From a virus: DNA of 21,450 nucleotides. Location: positions 1-21,450 of IMG/VR virus record IMGVR_UViG_3300023179_003353; one strand, 5' to 3'. Below are positions 13,794 to 20,203 of the stretch, piece by piece (position 1 is the first letter of the stretch; every line of letters starts with the position of its first letter). Position numbers and translations under genes: made by a program. Under the pieces are notes generated by a model. The model searched no databases, was not told where the DNA came from, and worked only from the letters and a program-made list of their open reading frames with translations.

Positions 13794-13963
13794 TGAGAAA
13801 ATCAGAAAGACTAAGACTTTTAGAAATGCAAGTACTAAGATTAGAATTTCAATTAGACTCAATCAGGGCATCTATTGATGCATTAATTGAATTAAATAGT
13901 GTGCAGGCTCCAGTGTTGGATGCCAATAAATGGTATACACAAAAACTTTCAAAAAACGATTGA
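13793..13963 (+). CDS. 56-aa coiled-coil protein
   Basis: MRKSERLRLLEMQVLRLEFQ continues as a heptad-like helix (to about residue 36), then a short loop APVLDANKWYTQKLSKND. No family recognised. It is coupled to the membrane zinc protein by TAATG, so the two may form a complex. Its TGA stop (13961-13963) lies inside the -35 box of the next promoter. Confidence 0.7.
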   Translation: MRKSERLRLLEMQVLRLEFQLDSIRASIDALIELNSVQAPVLDANKWYTQKLSKND

Positions 13964-13988
13964 CAGAACTTCTTTCATTTAGTAAAAT
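13960..13988 (+). promoter_or_regulatory. Leaderless SigA-type promoter (subtilase)
   Basis: Consensus TTGACA (13960-13965), a 17-nt spacer and TAAAAT (13983-13988), ending 6 nt before ATG 13995. With a start point about 7 nt after the -10, the mRNA begins at or next to the start codon. Confidence 0.8.
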
Positions 13989-13994
13989 AAAAAC

Positions 13995-14927
13995 ATGAAT
14001 AAAAAAATAATTATGGCGGTAGTATTTTTATTATCAATTTTTCCCACAACATCAATCGCAGCAGTAAAAACTCAAGATGCGATTGTGCAACCAACTTTGG
14101 CTATTTTGGATACAGCATTAGATACATCACTTCCAATTTTTAATGATAAAATTGCTTACGAAGTTTGTATTTTAGAGTGGAATAGTTGTCCAAATGGTAA
14201 AAATTTTATGGAAGGGACTGGATCTGCAGTTCTCCCCTTAAGCATTATGTCTACTAGAGACTTTAATCATGGAACTCAGATGGCTTCAATTGCAGTGGCA
14301 GCTAATCCAAATATGAAAATTGTTTTTATTAGAATTATTGGCAATACTCCATCTGGAGGAAGACAATTAACTGGTCCAAGGTCTGTGGAAAATGCTTTAA
14401 AGTGGGTTACAGACAATCAAATAAGATATAACATCCAGGCAGTTGCTATGTCGCAGGGACACCATAACCTTTTGCCTAAGTCAGAATATTGCCCAATGAG
14501 CTCTAAAGTTCAAGATAATTTAAAAACGCTACTTGCAATGAATGTTCCATTTTTTACTGCAACTGGAAATATTAGAGACTATAAACAAATAGATTGGCCA
14601 GCATGCTTGCCAGAAGCAATTGCTATAGCAGCAACAGATCAGCAAAACGAAATAGCAATGTATAGCAATGTAGACCCAAACTTAACTGATTTTTTTGCCC
14701 TTGGAAACACGACAGCGTTTGTTCCAGGTGGTGCCAAGGTTAATGCTGCTGGTACTTCTGCATCTGCACAGATAGCAGCAGCGCAATGGATTCAAATTAA
14801 ATCTAGTAAACCTAGCCTTTCTTATCAACAACAATATGATTTAATGAAAGGTACTTCAATTAGCACCAGGGGTCGGCAGGGAACGTTTAAGGCCCTCATT
14901 AATCTTCAGGGAGCCCTAAGTGCCTAA
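13995..14927 (+). CDS. Secreted subtilisin-like serine protease
   Basis: 310 aa. A signal peptide (KK, hydrophobic 5-15, likely cut after SIAA near 23) leads into an S8 peptidase domain: D39 in LAILDTALD, H92 in FNHGTQMASI, oxyanion Asn N192 in TATGN, and S255 in AAGTSASAQIAAA. The four positions are in the right order and context, so the enzyme should be active. It would be exported across the host membrane. There is no long prodomain between signal and catalytic Asp, unlike most secreted subtilases. C58, C65, C166 and C204 may form disulfides. Possible jobs: processing surface proteins, blocking superinfection, or nutrient release; none is shown by the sequence. Consensus leaderless promoter. 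Confidence 0.9.
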   Translation: MNKKIIMAVVFLLSIFPTTSIAAVKTQDAIVQPTLAILDTALDTSLPIFNDKIAYEVCILEWNSCPNGKNFMEGTGSAVLPLSIMSTRDFNHGTQMASIAVAANPNMKIVFIRIIGNTPSGGRQLTGPRSVENALKWVTDNQIRYNIQAVAMSQGHHNLLPKSEYCPMSSKVQDNLKTLLAMNVPFFTATGNIRDYKQIDWPACLPEAIAIAATDQQNEIAMYSNVDPNLTDFFALGNTTAFVPGGAKVNAAGTSASAQIAAAQWIQIKSSKPSLSYQQQYDLMKGTSISTRGRQGTFKALINLQGALSA

Positions 14928-15129
14928 TTTAACCGTACTAGAAGAGATTATTAAAGAGGTTGCAATAGAGTTGTATCAGAAGTGGTATAACTCTATTCCG
15001 CCCGAAGAAAGAACTGAAGAATCTTCTAAAGCTATGTCTAATAATGCTAACGAGACAACCCTATTCGTAATTCAAAATTTTATGAATAAGTTTAATGCTG
15101 CTGCTGAGGAACTAAAACAAAATGATTGA
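14920..15129 (+). CDS. Small helical protein (69 aa)
   Basis: GTG start with GGGAG 6 nt upstream, overlapping the subtilase by 8 nt. It is helical and acidic (VLEEIIKEVAIELYQKWYNS, NFMNKFNAAAEELKQ), with no membrane segment or Cys. Not recognised. Coupled to the protease upstream and overlapping the oxygenase downstream by 8 nt. Confidence 0.65.
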   Translation: MPNLTVLEEIIKEVAIELYQKWYNSIPPEERTEESSKAMSNNANETTLFVIQNFMNKFNAAAEELKQND

Positions 15130-15697
15130 TTTGGGTGGATCTCCTGACAATATAATTATTTATGAAAATTTATTAAATCAGGAAGAGCTAGATCAATTAA
15201 TGAATTTTGTAAAACAAGCAGATTTTGATTACCAGGGTTCTGGAGAAAAAACTCCAGAAGAAATAGAGTTAGAAAAATATATTTATAAACAGTATCAAAA
15301 AGATCTTCCAGAAGAAATAAATTTGATTCTGTTAAAACTTTTTACAAAAGCAAAAAATAATTTTGAAAATAAATACGGCATTAAAATTGAACATAGGGTT
15401 GAAGAAAGCGGTCAGTCTATGTTTTTAAATAAGTGGAAAAAAAATATTTCTATGAATGCACACTATGATGAAGAAATCATGAATGATTTTAATGTTTCAA
15501 TTATATATTATTTAAATGATGATTATCAAGGAGGGGAATTGCATTTTCCACAACATAATTTAAAAATAAAGCCAAAAGCAAACAGTGCTGTTTTGTTTCC
15601 AGGAAATAAAAATTATTACCACGAGGTGCTTGAAGTTTTTGGCTCCGACAGGTATACTTCTAGTGCATGGTTCAAATTCTTAGAGGAAGGAAATTAA
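15122..15697 (+). CDS. 2OG-Fe(II) oxygenase, prolyl 4-hydroxylase-like
   Basis: 191 aa. Beta-helix core with H114-Y-D116 (MNAHYDEE), strand-turn YQGGELHFP (135-143), the PKANSAVLFPG segment (151-161), second metal His H167 in YYHEV, and R177 (SDRYTSSAW) for 2-oxoglutarate. The complete triad implies an active enzyme of the P4Hc type. The N-terminal half is helical, like other phage P4H-like proteins. It overlaps both neighbours, with GAGGA 11 nt before the ATG. Substrate unknown. Confidence 0.9.
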   Translation: MIDLGGSPDNIIIYENLLNQEELDQLMNFVKQADFDYQGSGEKTPEEIELEKYIYKQYQKDLPEEINLILLKLFTKAKNNFENKYGIKIEHRVEESGQSMFLNKWKKNISMNAHYDEEIMNDFNVSIIYYLNDDYQGGELHFPQHNLKIKPKANSAVLFPGNKNYYHEVLEVFGSDRYTSSAWFKFLEEGN

Positions 15698-16167
15698 TGC
15701 AAACATTTTTACCAGAATCAAATTTTGATTTAATTGCAGAAAGTTTAGATTCAAAACGTTTGATGAAACAAAGAATTGAAAACTTTCAAATATTAAAGTC
15801 TTTGGCAGGACTTTATGAGTCTGGAGCCTGGTCTAATCATCCTGCTGTTAGAATGTGGGACGGTCACGAAGACTGGTTGCTGCTTTACAATGAATCCATT
15901 ATTAAAGAAGTTATTAAAAGAGGTTACAAAGATAACACCAGGGATCAGTTCTTGCAAGTGTATTGGGATAATTTTTGGGGAGTAGAGTCAGACAAGCCGT
16001 GGTGGCTCGATTCAGAACAACTACATTATAGTCATAAAGGTAGACTATACGAAAAGGATCCAGAGCATTACTGGTTCTACGTAGAGTTTGCTGATTATCG
16101 TAGTTTAGGATACACATGCTGTGAAAATTGTAACTATTTTTGGCCTACACATATGGAGAAAAAATGA
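15697..16167 (+). CDS. Pyrimidine-dimer DNA glycosylase-like protein
   Basis: 156 aa from ATG 15697, preferred because GAGGAAGG sits just upstream and the family begins MQTFLP. Conserved family features: LDSKRLMKQRIENFQIL (24-40 region), SNHPAVRMWDGHEDWLLLYN, SIIKEVIKRGYKDN, and HYSHKGRLYEKDPEHYWFY. This matches the MSMEG_6728/pyrimidine dimer DNA glycosylase group, small proteins related to T4 endonuclease V that cut at UV-induced dimers. In a sunlit freshwater phage a UV-repair enzyme makes sense. A Cys pair near the end (CENC) is an addition. Activity is inferred from similarity only. Confidence 0.82.
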   Translation: MQTFLPESNFDLIAESLDSKRLMKQRIENFQILKSLAGLYESGAWSNHPAVRMWDGHEDWLLLYNESIIKEVIKRGYKDNTRDQFLQVYWDNFWGVESDKPWWLDSEQLHYSHKGRLYEKDPEHYWFYVEFADYRSLGYTCCENCNYFWPTHMEKK

Positions 16168-16469
16168 TTATTGCAACTGATCAAAACCTAGATTTACATT
16201 TACAACAACATAAAGTTCTTGTGGTTGATTTTTGGGCTGAATGGTGTAGACCATGTAAAATGTTCTCCCCCATATTAGATGAAATTTCTAAAGAAAATAA
16301 TGTGTGGATTGCTAAAATAGATATTGATAAAAATCCAATTCAGTCTAATAAGTATCAAGTTACTTCGGTACCCACTACTATTGTTTTTGAGAATGGAAAA
16401 GAAGTAAAAAGAATTGTGGGGGCTAAGCCAAAACATTCCATCCTAGAGGACATAAAGCAATGGATCTAG
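16164..16469 (+). CDS. trx: Thioredoxin
   Basis: 101 aa from ATG 16164, with GGAG 7-10 nt upstream; an earlier in-frame start would sit inside the glycosylase gene. The redox site is W27-C28-R-P-C31-K, so the usual Gly is replaced by Arg (WCRPC). FWAEWC, the helix FSPILDEIS and the cis-Pro loop TSVPTT (about 65-70) are typical. Thioredoxins reduce disulfides; partners here could be AhpC/AhpD, host ribonucleotide reductase, or a phage polymerase. Arg in the CxxC shifts redox potential in related proteins, but the effect here is not known. It overlaps both neighbours. Confidence 0.93.
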   Translation: MIIATDQNLDLHLQQHKVLVVDFWAEWCRPCKMFSPILDEISKENNVWIAKIDIDKNPIQSNKYQVTSVPTTIVFENGKEVKRIVGAKPKHSILEDIKQWI

Positions 16470-16645
16470 GTTTTGTTGACTTTAATTCTTGGATGAAATA
16501 TGGATATGAAAAAAAATGGATATCCGACATATTTTGTAATACTCACGAAGGTTATCCTATGACTGATGAAGAGGAGCTTGAGTGGGAAAATGGTAATGAT
16601 CCATGTTCTTTTCATGTAAAACTAAACGAAGAAATGGTAGAATAA
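16460..16645 (+). CDS. Hypothetical small acidic protein (61 aa)
   Basis: Acidic, with aromatic residues (DFNSWMKYGYEKKWISDIFC) and two Cys (C26, C49). It ends EELEWENGNDPCSFHVKLNE. I recognise no family. Overlaps thioredoxin by 10 nt. The pattern resembles small ATP-cone-free phage proteins of unknown role. Confidence 0.65.
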   Translation: MDLGFVDFNSWMKYGYEKKWISDIFCNTHEGYPMTDEEELEWENGNDPCSFHVKLNEEMVE

Positions 16646-16649
16646 TTAT

Positions 16650-16850
16650 ATGGAAACAAATAAGAGAACACTATTAAAAACTTTAAGTTGGGAAACATTT
16701 CACCTTATTGGAGTTGCTGGAGTAATATTTTTATTTACTGGCGAATGGGAATATGCTAGCCTTGGAGCGCTACTTTACATAGCATGGGAATCAGTTGGAT
16801 ATTTTATTCACGAAAGAGCTTGGGTTAAATTCGGTAAAAGGGTTAAGTAA
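16650..16850 (+). CDS. DUF2061-family membrane protein
   Basis: 66 aa. The family pattern is clear: basic N-terminus then LLKTLSWETFH, a hydrophobic segment with FTGEWEYA, a second segment, and the conserved end YFIHERAWVKFG (HER.W). Two membrane helices at about 18-30 and 34-50. Function unknown; family members are small inner-membrane proteins. It starts 4 nt after the preceding stop with only a weak ribosome site. Confidence 0.85.
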   Translation: METNKRTLLKTLSWETFHLIGVAGVIFLFTGEWEYASLGALLYIAWESVGYFIHERAWVKFGKRVK

Positions 16851-16864
16851 TTTTTAATATTAAA

Positions 16865-17443
16865 ATGATTAATATTATAGAAAATTATTTAAACTCAAGT
16901 ACATGTTCTTTTTTAACAACAACATTTAATAAGTATACACATGAAATACCAGACCCTGGAATTTATGGTGGAATATCTAAATCTGAATTTTGTGAAAATA
17001 TTAAATTAGGTTTTCCAATTACAGAATATACAGAAGATCCAAACTATAATATTTGTGTAGACATAACTACTATGCTTTGCACATCTATGTCTAAAACAAT
17101 TTCAGATAAATACGACCAAGAATATGTCTTAAGAAGTATTTTTTATAGTGACATGCAGGAGGGCGGAGAAAACAAACTTCATGTGGATAATTTTTACATG
17201 GATTTAAATTCTAATGAAATGGTTGCACGTCCTGGCATGGAAAAGGATATAGCTGGATTACTATATTTAAATGAAGAATATGAAGGTGGGGAACTTAATT
17301 TTCCCTCCCAACAATTTGAAATTAAACCTAGTCCAGGATCGTTTGTATTTTTTGAAGGTAGCTTAGATTTACCGCATGAGGTAAAAAAAGTCGTTTCTGG
17401 TAGAAGAAACAACCTAATTTGCTTTTTTACGCCTAAAAAATAA
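16865..17443 (+). CDS. 2OG-Fe(II) oxygenase, prolyl 4-hydroxylase-like
   Basis: 192 aa. Metal ligands H106-V-D108 (KLHVDNF), strand-turn YEGGELNFP (139-147), KPSPGSFVFFEG (154-165), second His H171 in LPHEV, and Arg at 180/181 near the end. The insertion between H106 and the EGGEL strand is longer than in the other two full copies. It follows DUF2061 by 14 nt with no visible Shine-Dalgarno. Complete triad, so probably active; substrate unknown. Confidence 0.9.
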   Translation: MINIIENYLNSSTCSFLTTTFNKYTHEIPDPGIYGGISKSEFCENIKLGFPITEYTEDPNYNICVDITTMLCTSMSKTISDKYDQEYVLRSIFYSDMQEGGENKLHVDNFYMDLNSNEMVARPGMEKDIAGLLYLNEEYEGGELNFPSQQFEIKPSPGSFVFFEGSLDLPHEVKKVVSGRRNNLICFFTPKK

Positions 17444-17466
17444 ATTTAGTATTTTGATTGACTAAA

Positions 17467-17506
17467 TGGTACAATGTATTGATAAGCGGACTTCTAGACC
17501 CGCTTA
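17467..17506 (+). promoter_or_regulatory. Extended -10 promoter with 5' stem-loop
   Basis: TGGTACAAT (17467-17475) is followed by a perfect 7-bp inverted repeat TAAGCGG (17483-17489) and CCGCTTA (17500-17506) with a 10-nt loop. The predicted start point (about 17482) places the hairpin at the very 5' end of the RNA. TAGGAGAT then gives the ribosome site for 17530. Confidence 0.6.
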
Positions 17507-17529
17507 AATATAACCTATAGGAGATAAAT

Positions 17530-17748
17530 ATGTCAATTTCAAACGGAATTGCAGGAGGCGGATTTGAAGCTGCCAAACCAGCAGGAAAGAATAATGTTCC
17601 ACCTCAGCAATATGCTGCTGCACCAAATAAGAATTTTTCAGCAAAAGATATGTCCACTCAAGGAAATGCAGGATTTAATGCAGAAGGTTCTTATGAGATG
17701 GGTAATCGTGCAGAAACAAATGCTTATCCAGAATCAGAGAATATGTAA
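17530..17748 (+). CDS. Disordered low-complexity protein 1 (72 aa)
   Basis: Rich in Gly, Ala, Asn and Pro (ISNGIAGGGFEAAKPAGKNN, VPPQQYAAAP) and nearly free of large hydrophobics, so probably unfolded alone. The centre PNKNFSAKDMSTQGNAGF is repeated in the next gene as PSKAFPSKDVSSQGQAGI, suggesting duplication and a conserved binding motif. Good ribosome site (TAGGAG). First gene of a unit closed by a terminator at 18399. Not recognised; a virion decoration or binding peptide would fit. Confidence 0.75.
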   Translation: MSISNGIAGGGFEAAKPAGKNNVPPQQYAAAPNKNFSAKDMSTQGNAGFNAEGSYEMGNRAETNAYPESENM

Positions 17749-17900
17749 TGACAACAAATAACGTGCCTAATGTAAATTATACAGAAGCACCTTCAAAAGC
17801 TTTTCCGTCAAAGGATGTTTCCTCTCAGGGGCAAGCTGGTATTACAGATAAAATGGTACACACCATAGAAGAAACTAAAAACTTTGGGGCAGGTAACTAA
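17748..17900 (+). CDS. Disordered low-complexity protein 2 (50 aa)
   Basis: Coupled to protein 1 by TAATG, with no strong ribosome site. It shares P-x-K-x-F-x-x-K-D-x-S-x-Q-G-x-A-G with protein 1 and then has its own helical end (ITDKMVHTIEETKNFGAGN). Unknown family; paralogy with its neighbour is the main evidence that it is a real gene. Confidence 0.68.
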   Translation: MTTNNVPNVNYTEAPSKAFPSKDVSSQGQAGITDKMVHTIEETKNFGAGN

Positions 17901-17901
17901 A

Positions 17902-18000
17902 ATGTGTGCAATGTGTGGATGCAATAGTGAGGATTTTATGGGAATGCCATTAAAAGATCCAAATACCATGTCACTTGAATCCGAAAAGGAGAACATGTAA
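17902..18000 (+). CDS. 32-aa Cys-rich peptide
   Basis: MCAMCGCNSEDFMGMPLKDP ends SEKENM. C2, C5 and C7 sit together and could bind a metal. The start is 2 nt after the preceding stop, and its last codons hold the next gene's AAGGAG. Its stop overlaps the next ATG. Short, so support comes from the fully coupled arrangement. Confidence 0.55.
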   Translation: MCAMCGCNSEDFMGMPLKDPNTMSLESEKENM

Positions 18001-18179
18001 TGATACAAAATATTAATGGAGAACCACAAGTTATTCGCTCTGGCGGAATGTTTGCAACTGATTCGTTAAATCCATTGGGATCCAATGCAGCTTATCAAGG
18101 CTTAAATCTTGAAATAACTGAAATGGAATCTGAGTTAGAATCTAAGTTGGAAAACCCACTTAATGCAGAGGAAAACTAA
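18000..18179 (+). CDS. Small acidic protein (59 aa)
   Basis: Starts in TAATG overlap with AAGGAG about 9 nt upstream. The first half is polar and Gly/Asn-rich (SGGMFATDSLNPLGSNAAYQ); the second is an acidic helix (ITEMESELESKLENPLN). Not recognised. Same unit as the three tiny proteins before it. Confidence 0.65.
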   Translation: MIQNINGEPQVIRSGGMFATDSLNPLGSNAAYQGLNLEITEMESELESKLENPLNAEEN

Positions 18180-18182
18180 TTA

Positions 18183-18386
18183 ATGAAAGATGAATTAAAA
18201 AAGGATGATGGAACTGGAATGGTTCCTCCTCCAAATTCAGCTCCAGCTGGAGCAGTAACGAGCCGAGAGGCTACAAGAAAGAATCCTAGACAAGGATTAG
18301 TAATAGATAGAAATAGACACGGTATTCGACGAGAAAGATCTGTAGGAAACGTGCAACCTAAAAAAACTGGAAGAAAAAAAGTTTAA
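18183..18386 (+). CDS. Small basic disordered protein (67 aa)
   Basis: GAGGA precedes ATG 18183 by about 10 nt. Acidic/Lys N-terminus, Pro-rich middle (GMVPPPNSAPAGAVTSREAT), then a strongly basic Arg/Lys end (DRNRHGIRRERS, KKTGRKKV). It could bind DNA, RNA or an acidic protein such as its neighbour. Last gene before the terminator. Not recognised. Confidence 0.68.
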   Translation: MKDELKKDDGTGMVPPPNSAPAGAVTSREATRKNPRQGLVIDRNRHGIRRERSVGNVQPKKTGRKKV

Positions 18387-18398
18387 ATTATAAAACAG

Positions 18399-18424
18399 AA
18401 TAGCCTGCAATGCAGGCTATTTTT
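18399..18424 (+). terminator. Rho-independent terminator
   Basis: A perfect 10-bp stem AATAGCCTGC (18399-18408) and GCAGGCTATT (18412-18421), 3-nt loop, then a run of T. It ends the tiny-protein unit and isolates the AhpC promoter that begins 8 nt later. Confidence 0.92.
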
Positions 18425-18431
18425 GTTTTGC

Positions 18432-18460
18432 TTGACAGCACAATTAGTATTTTGTATACT
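18432..18460 (+). promoter_or_regulatory. Consensus SigA-type promoter for ahpC-ahpD
   Basis: TTGACA (18432-18437), a 17-nt spacer and TATACT (18455-18460). This is the strongest promoter by eye in the window. The 5' leader is short (about 18 nt) and carries AGAAAGAGA as ribosome site. Confidence 0.85.
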
Positions 18461-18484
18461 AATAACCTAACAGAAAGAGATAAA

Positions 18485-19021
18485 ATGAAAACTATTGGAA
18501 ATAAAATTGGTAATTTTGCCGTGACTGGTGTAAAGCCAGGAGCATTAACATACGATGACTCGTCCTTTGAGACCATTACGCAAGACTCTTTTCCAGGAAA
18601 ATGGAAAATTGTTGTCTTTTATCCAAAAGATTTTACGTTCGTATGCCCAACAGAAATTGTTGCTTATGATAAATTAGTAAATGATTTTAATGATAGAGAT
18701 GCAGTGTTAATGACTGGTTCCGTAGATAATGAATTTTGTAAAGTTGCGTGGAGAAATGCACACGACGATCTACGCAAGACTAATTCATGGTCTTTTGCTG
18801 ATACAGCACATCAGTTAGCAAATGATCTTGGCATACATCATTCATCTGGGGTAACATATAGAGCAACTTTTATTATTGATCCAGATAATATTATTCAACA
18901 CGTTACATGTAATAATTTAGATGTTGGACGCAATGCTGACGAGACCCTTAGAATTCTAGATGCTCTTCAAACTGGTGAACTTTGTGCATGTAATAGACCA
19001 CTCGGAGGGGAAACTCTATAG
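18485..19021 (+). CDS. ahpC: Peroxiredoxin AhpC
   Basis: 178 aa from ATG 18485, chosen because AGAAAGAGA lies just upstream and the family begins about here; in-frame codons further upstream lie in the promoter. The peroxidatic site P47-KDF-T51-FV-C54-PTEI and R126 (YRATF) are intact; the resolving Cys is C167 or C169 in GELCACNRP. 2-Cys peroxiredoxins of this type reduce H2O2, organic peroxides and peroxynitrite. It has a consensus promoter and is followed directly by AhpD, which in mycobacteria recycles AhpC. The pair would be unusual in a phage. Confidence 0.95.
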   Translation: MKTIGNKIGNFAVTGVKPGALTYDDSSFETITQDSFPGKWKIVVFYPKDFTFVCPTEIVAYDKLVNDFNDRDAVLMTGSVDNEFCKVAWRNAHDDLRKTNSWSFADTAHQLANDLGIHHSSGVTYRATFIIDPDNIIQHVTCNNLDVGRNADETLRILDALQTGELCACNRPLGGETL

Positions 19022-19530
19022 TGTGGGTAGATCAGTTAAAAGATGCAATTCCAGATTATGCTAAGGATATTAAGTTAAATTTAGATGCTGTTATAAATAG
19101 ATCAACAATTGATCCAGAGCATGCTAAGTACCTAGCTATTTCAGCAGCATTTGCAACTGGCAACTCAAAACTATTAACATTTATTTTAGCTGAAGCTTCT
19201 GATACTACAGAAAGAGATGCTGCATTAACAGCAGCTTCTTTGATGGCTCAAAACAATGTTTGGTATCCATACATTGAGATGGCTGACGATAAGGACCTAA
19301 AAGGGCTTCCAGCACAGCTAAGAATGAATGCAATAGCAAATCATGGCGGAACCACAAAGGCAAAGTTCGAAGCGTATTCTTTGATTTCTTCTATTATTGG
19401 AAAATGTCATTTTTGTGTAAAGGCACATTATGAAACACTAAAGACAGAAGGATATTCAGTAGAGCAACTAAGAGATATTGGTAGGATAGCAGCAACTATC
19501 AATGCCATTTCAAAGATATTGAATAGTTAA
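19021..19530 (+). CDS. ahpD: Alkylhydroperoxidase AhpD
   Basis: 169 aa. GTG start overlaps the AhpC stop (TAGTG). The active site is C129-HF-C132 with H136 three residues on, and E118 upstream, the same four residues and spacing as in mycobacterial AhpD (E118, C130, C133, H137). AhpD is an all-helical trimer that passes electrons from a lipoyl protein to AhpC. In the host the donor is dihydrolipoamide succinyltransferase; here the host would have to supply it. The full catalytic set implies function. GGAGGGG just before the start supports GTG 19021. Confidence 0.93.
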   Translation: MWVDQLKDAIPDYAKDIKLNLDAVINRSTIDPEHAKYLAISAAFATGNSKLLTFILAEASDTTERDAALTAASLMAQNNVWYPYIEMADDKDLKGLPAQLRMNAIANHGGTTKAKFEAYSLISSIIGKCHFCVKAHYETLKTEGYSVEQLRDIGRIAATINAISKILNS

Positions 19531-19532
19531 AT

Positions 19533-20093
19533 ATGAAAGATATACCCAGGATTATTTTTGATAAAAATACTATTGAAATTAATCCTGGTATATACTTAAA
19601 CAAAAACTTTTTTGATTTAAGTATAGCCGATAAATATGTTCGCATTTTACAATCACATAATGAACAAGAGTGGCACCAGCACGAAAACATTGAATCTGGT
19701 GACATAGACGGAACCTTTTGGGAAGATAAATGCGGGGCTGATATTATTAATACATTGGATATACACGATCCTCTGTTAGACGTATTAGCCCCGTCCCATT
19801 GGACATATCAACATATTAATTTTATAAGATTAAGAGCTGGTCAAAGATCTGAAATAAATTTACATCAATCAGCCATATTTGCAGAATATAAGATAGCTTG
19901 GTATCTTGGAAATTTTAAGGGTGGCGAAATAGTTTTTCCAAATTTAAATTTTAAATATCAACCAGAACACAATGATCTTTTAATATTTAAAATAAATTCT
20001 GATACCCATCATTATACTGACATAGTTACTTCGGGAACTAGATACGCATATATGGATTATATAATTCCTCATCCAGGATATTTTATGCCATGA
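19533..20093 (+). CDS. Variant 2OG-Fe(II)-like oxygenase (HxD changed to HxS)
   Basis: 186 aa, same layout as the other P4H-like proteins: FIRLRAGQRSE, strand-turn FKGGEIVFP (128-136), EHNDLLIF (145-152), late His (H159/H160) and R170 in GTRYAYMDY. The place of HxD is taken by H111-Q-S113, so the Asp metal ligand is missing. In known Fe/2OG halogenases Asp is replaced by Ala or Gly and halide fills the site; Ser is unusual. It may be catalytically dead, use another ligand, or have altered chemistry. No Shine-Dalgarno is seen 5' of the ATG. It follows AhpD by 2 nt, so it may be cotranscribed with ahpC-ahpD. Confidence 0.8.
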   Translation: MKDIPRIIFDKNTIEINPGIYLNKNFFDLSIADKYVRILQSHNEQEWHQHENIESGDIDGTFWEDKCGADIINTLDIHDPLLDVLAPSHWTYQHINFIRLRAGQRSEINLHQSAIFAEYKIAWYLGNFKGGEIVFPNLNFKYQPEHNDLLIFKINSDTHHYTDIVTSGTRYAYMDYIIPHPGYFMP

Positions 20094-20203
20094 TGTGTAG
20101 GGCTTGCGGAAATTGCACAATAGATCATACTAAATCATTTGATGATTTTATAGACGAGGCAGACGGGACGGAATGGCAAAATTCACAGATAAAAAATGGT
20201 TAA
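20090..20203 (+). CDS. 37-aa Cys-rich peptide
   Basis: ATGATG overlap with the oxygenase stop. MMCRACGNCT places Cys at 3, 6 and 9; the rest is acidic (FDDFIDEADGTEW). It overlaps the next gene by 31 nt, which is a lot, so its status is uncertain. Similar Cys-led mini-proteins occur elsewhere in the window. Confidence 0.45.
   Translation: MMCRACGNCTIDHTKSFDDFIDEADGTEWQNSQIKNG

Noticed and set aside
15667-15696. Earlier start for the glycosylase-like protein
   Set aside because: It lies inside the oxygenase gene; ATG 15697 has GAGGAAGG upstream and matches the family start MQTFLP.
16140-16163. Earlier start for thioredoxin
   Set aside because: It would add residues encoded inside the preceding gene; ATG 16164 has GGAG and gives a normal thioredoxin length.
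17808-18029. Minus-strand frame opposite the tiny-protein unit
   Set aside because: The plus strand shows coupled starts, ribosome sites, promoter and terminator; the minus frame has none of these.
18410-18484. Longer N-terminus for AhpC
   Set aside because: It would run through the terminator tail and the TTGACA/TATACT promoter; ATG 18485 has a ribosome site and matches the family start.
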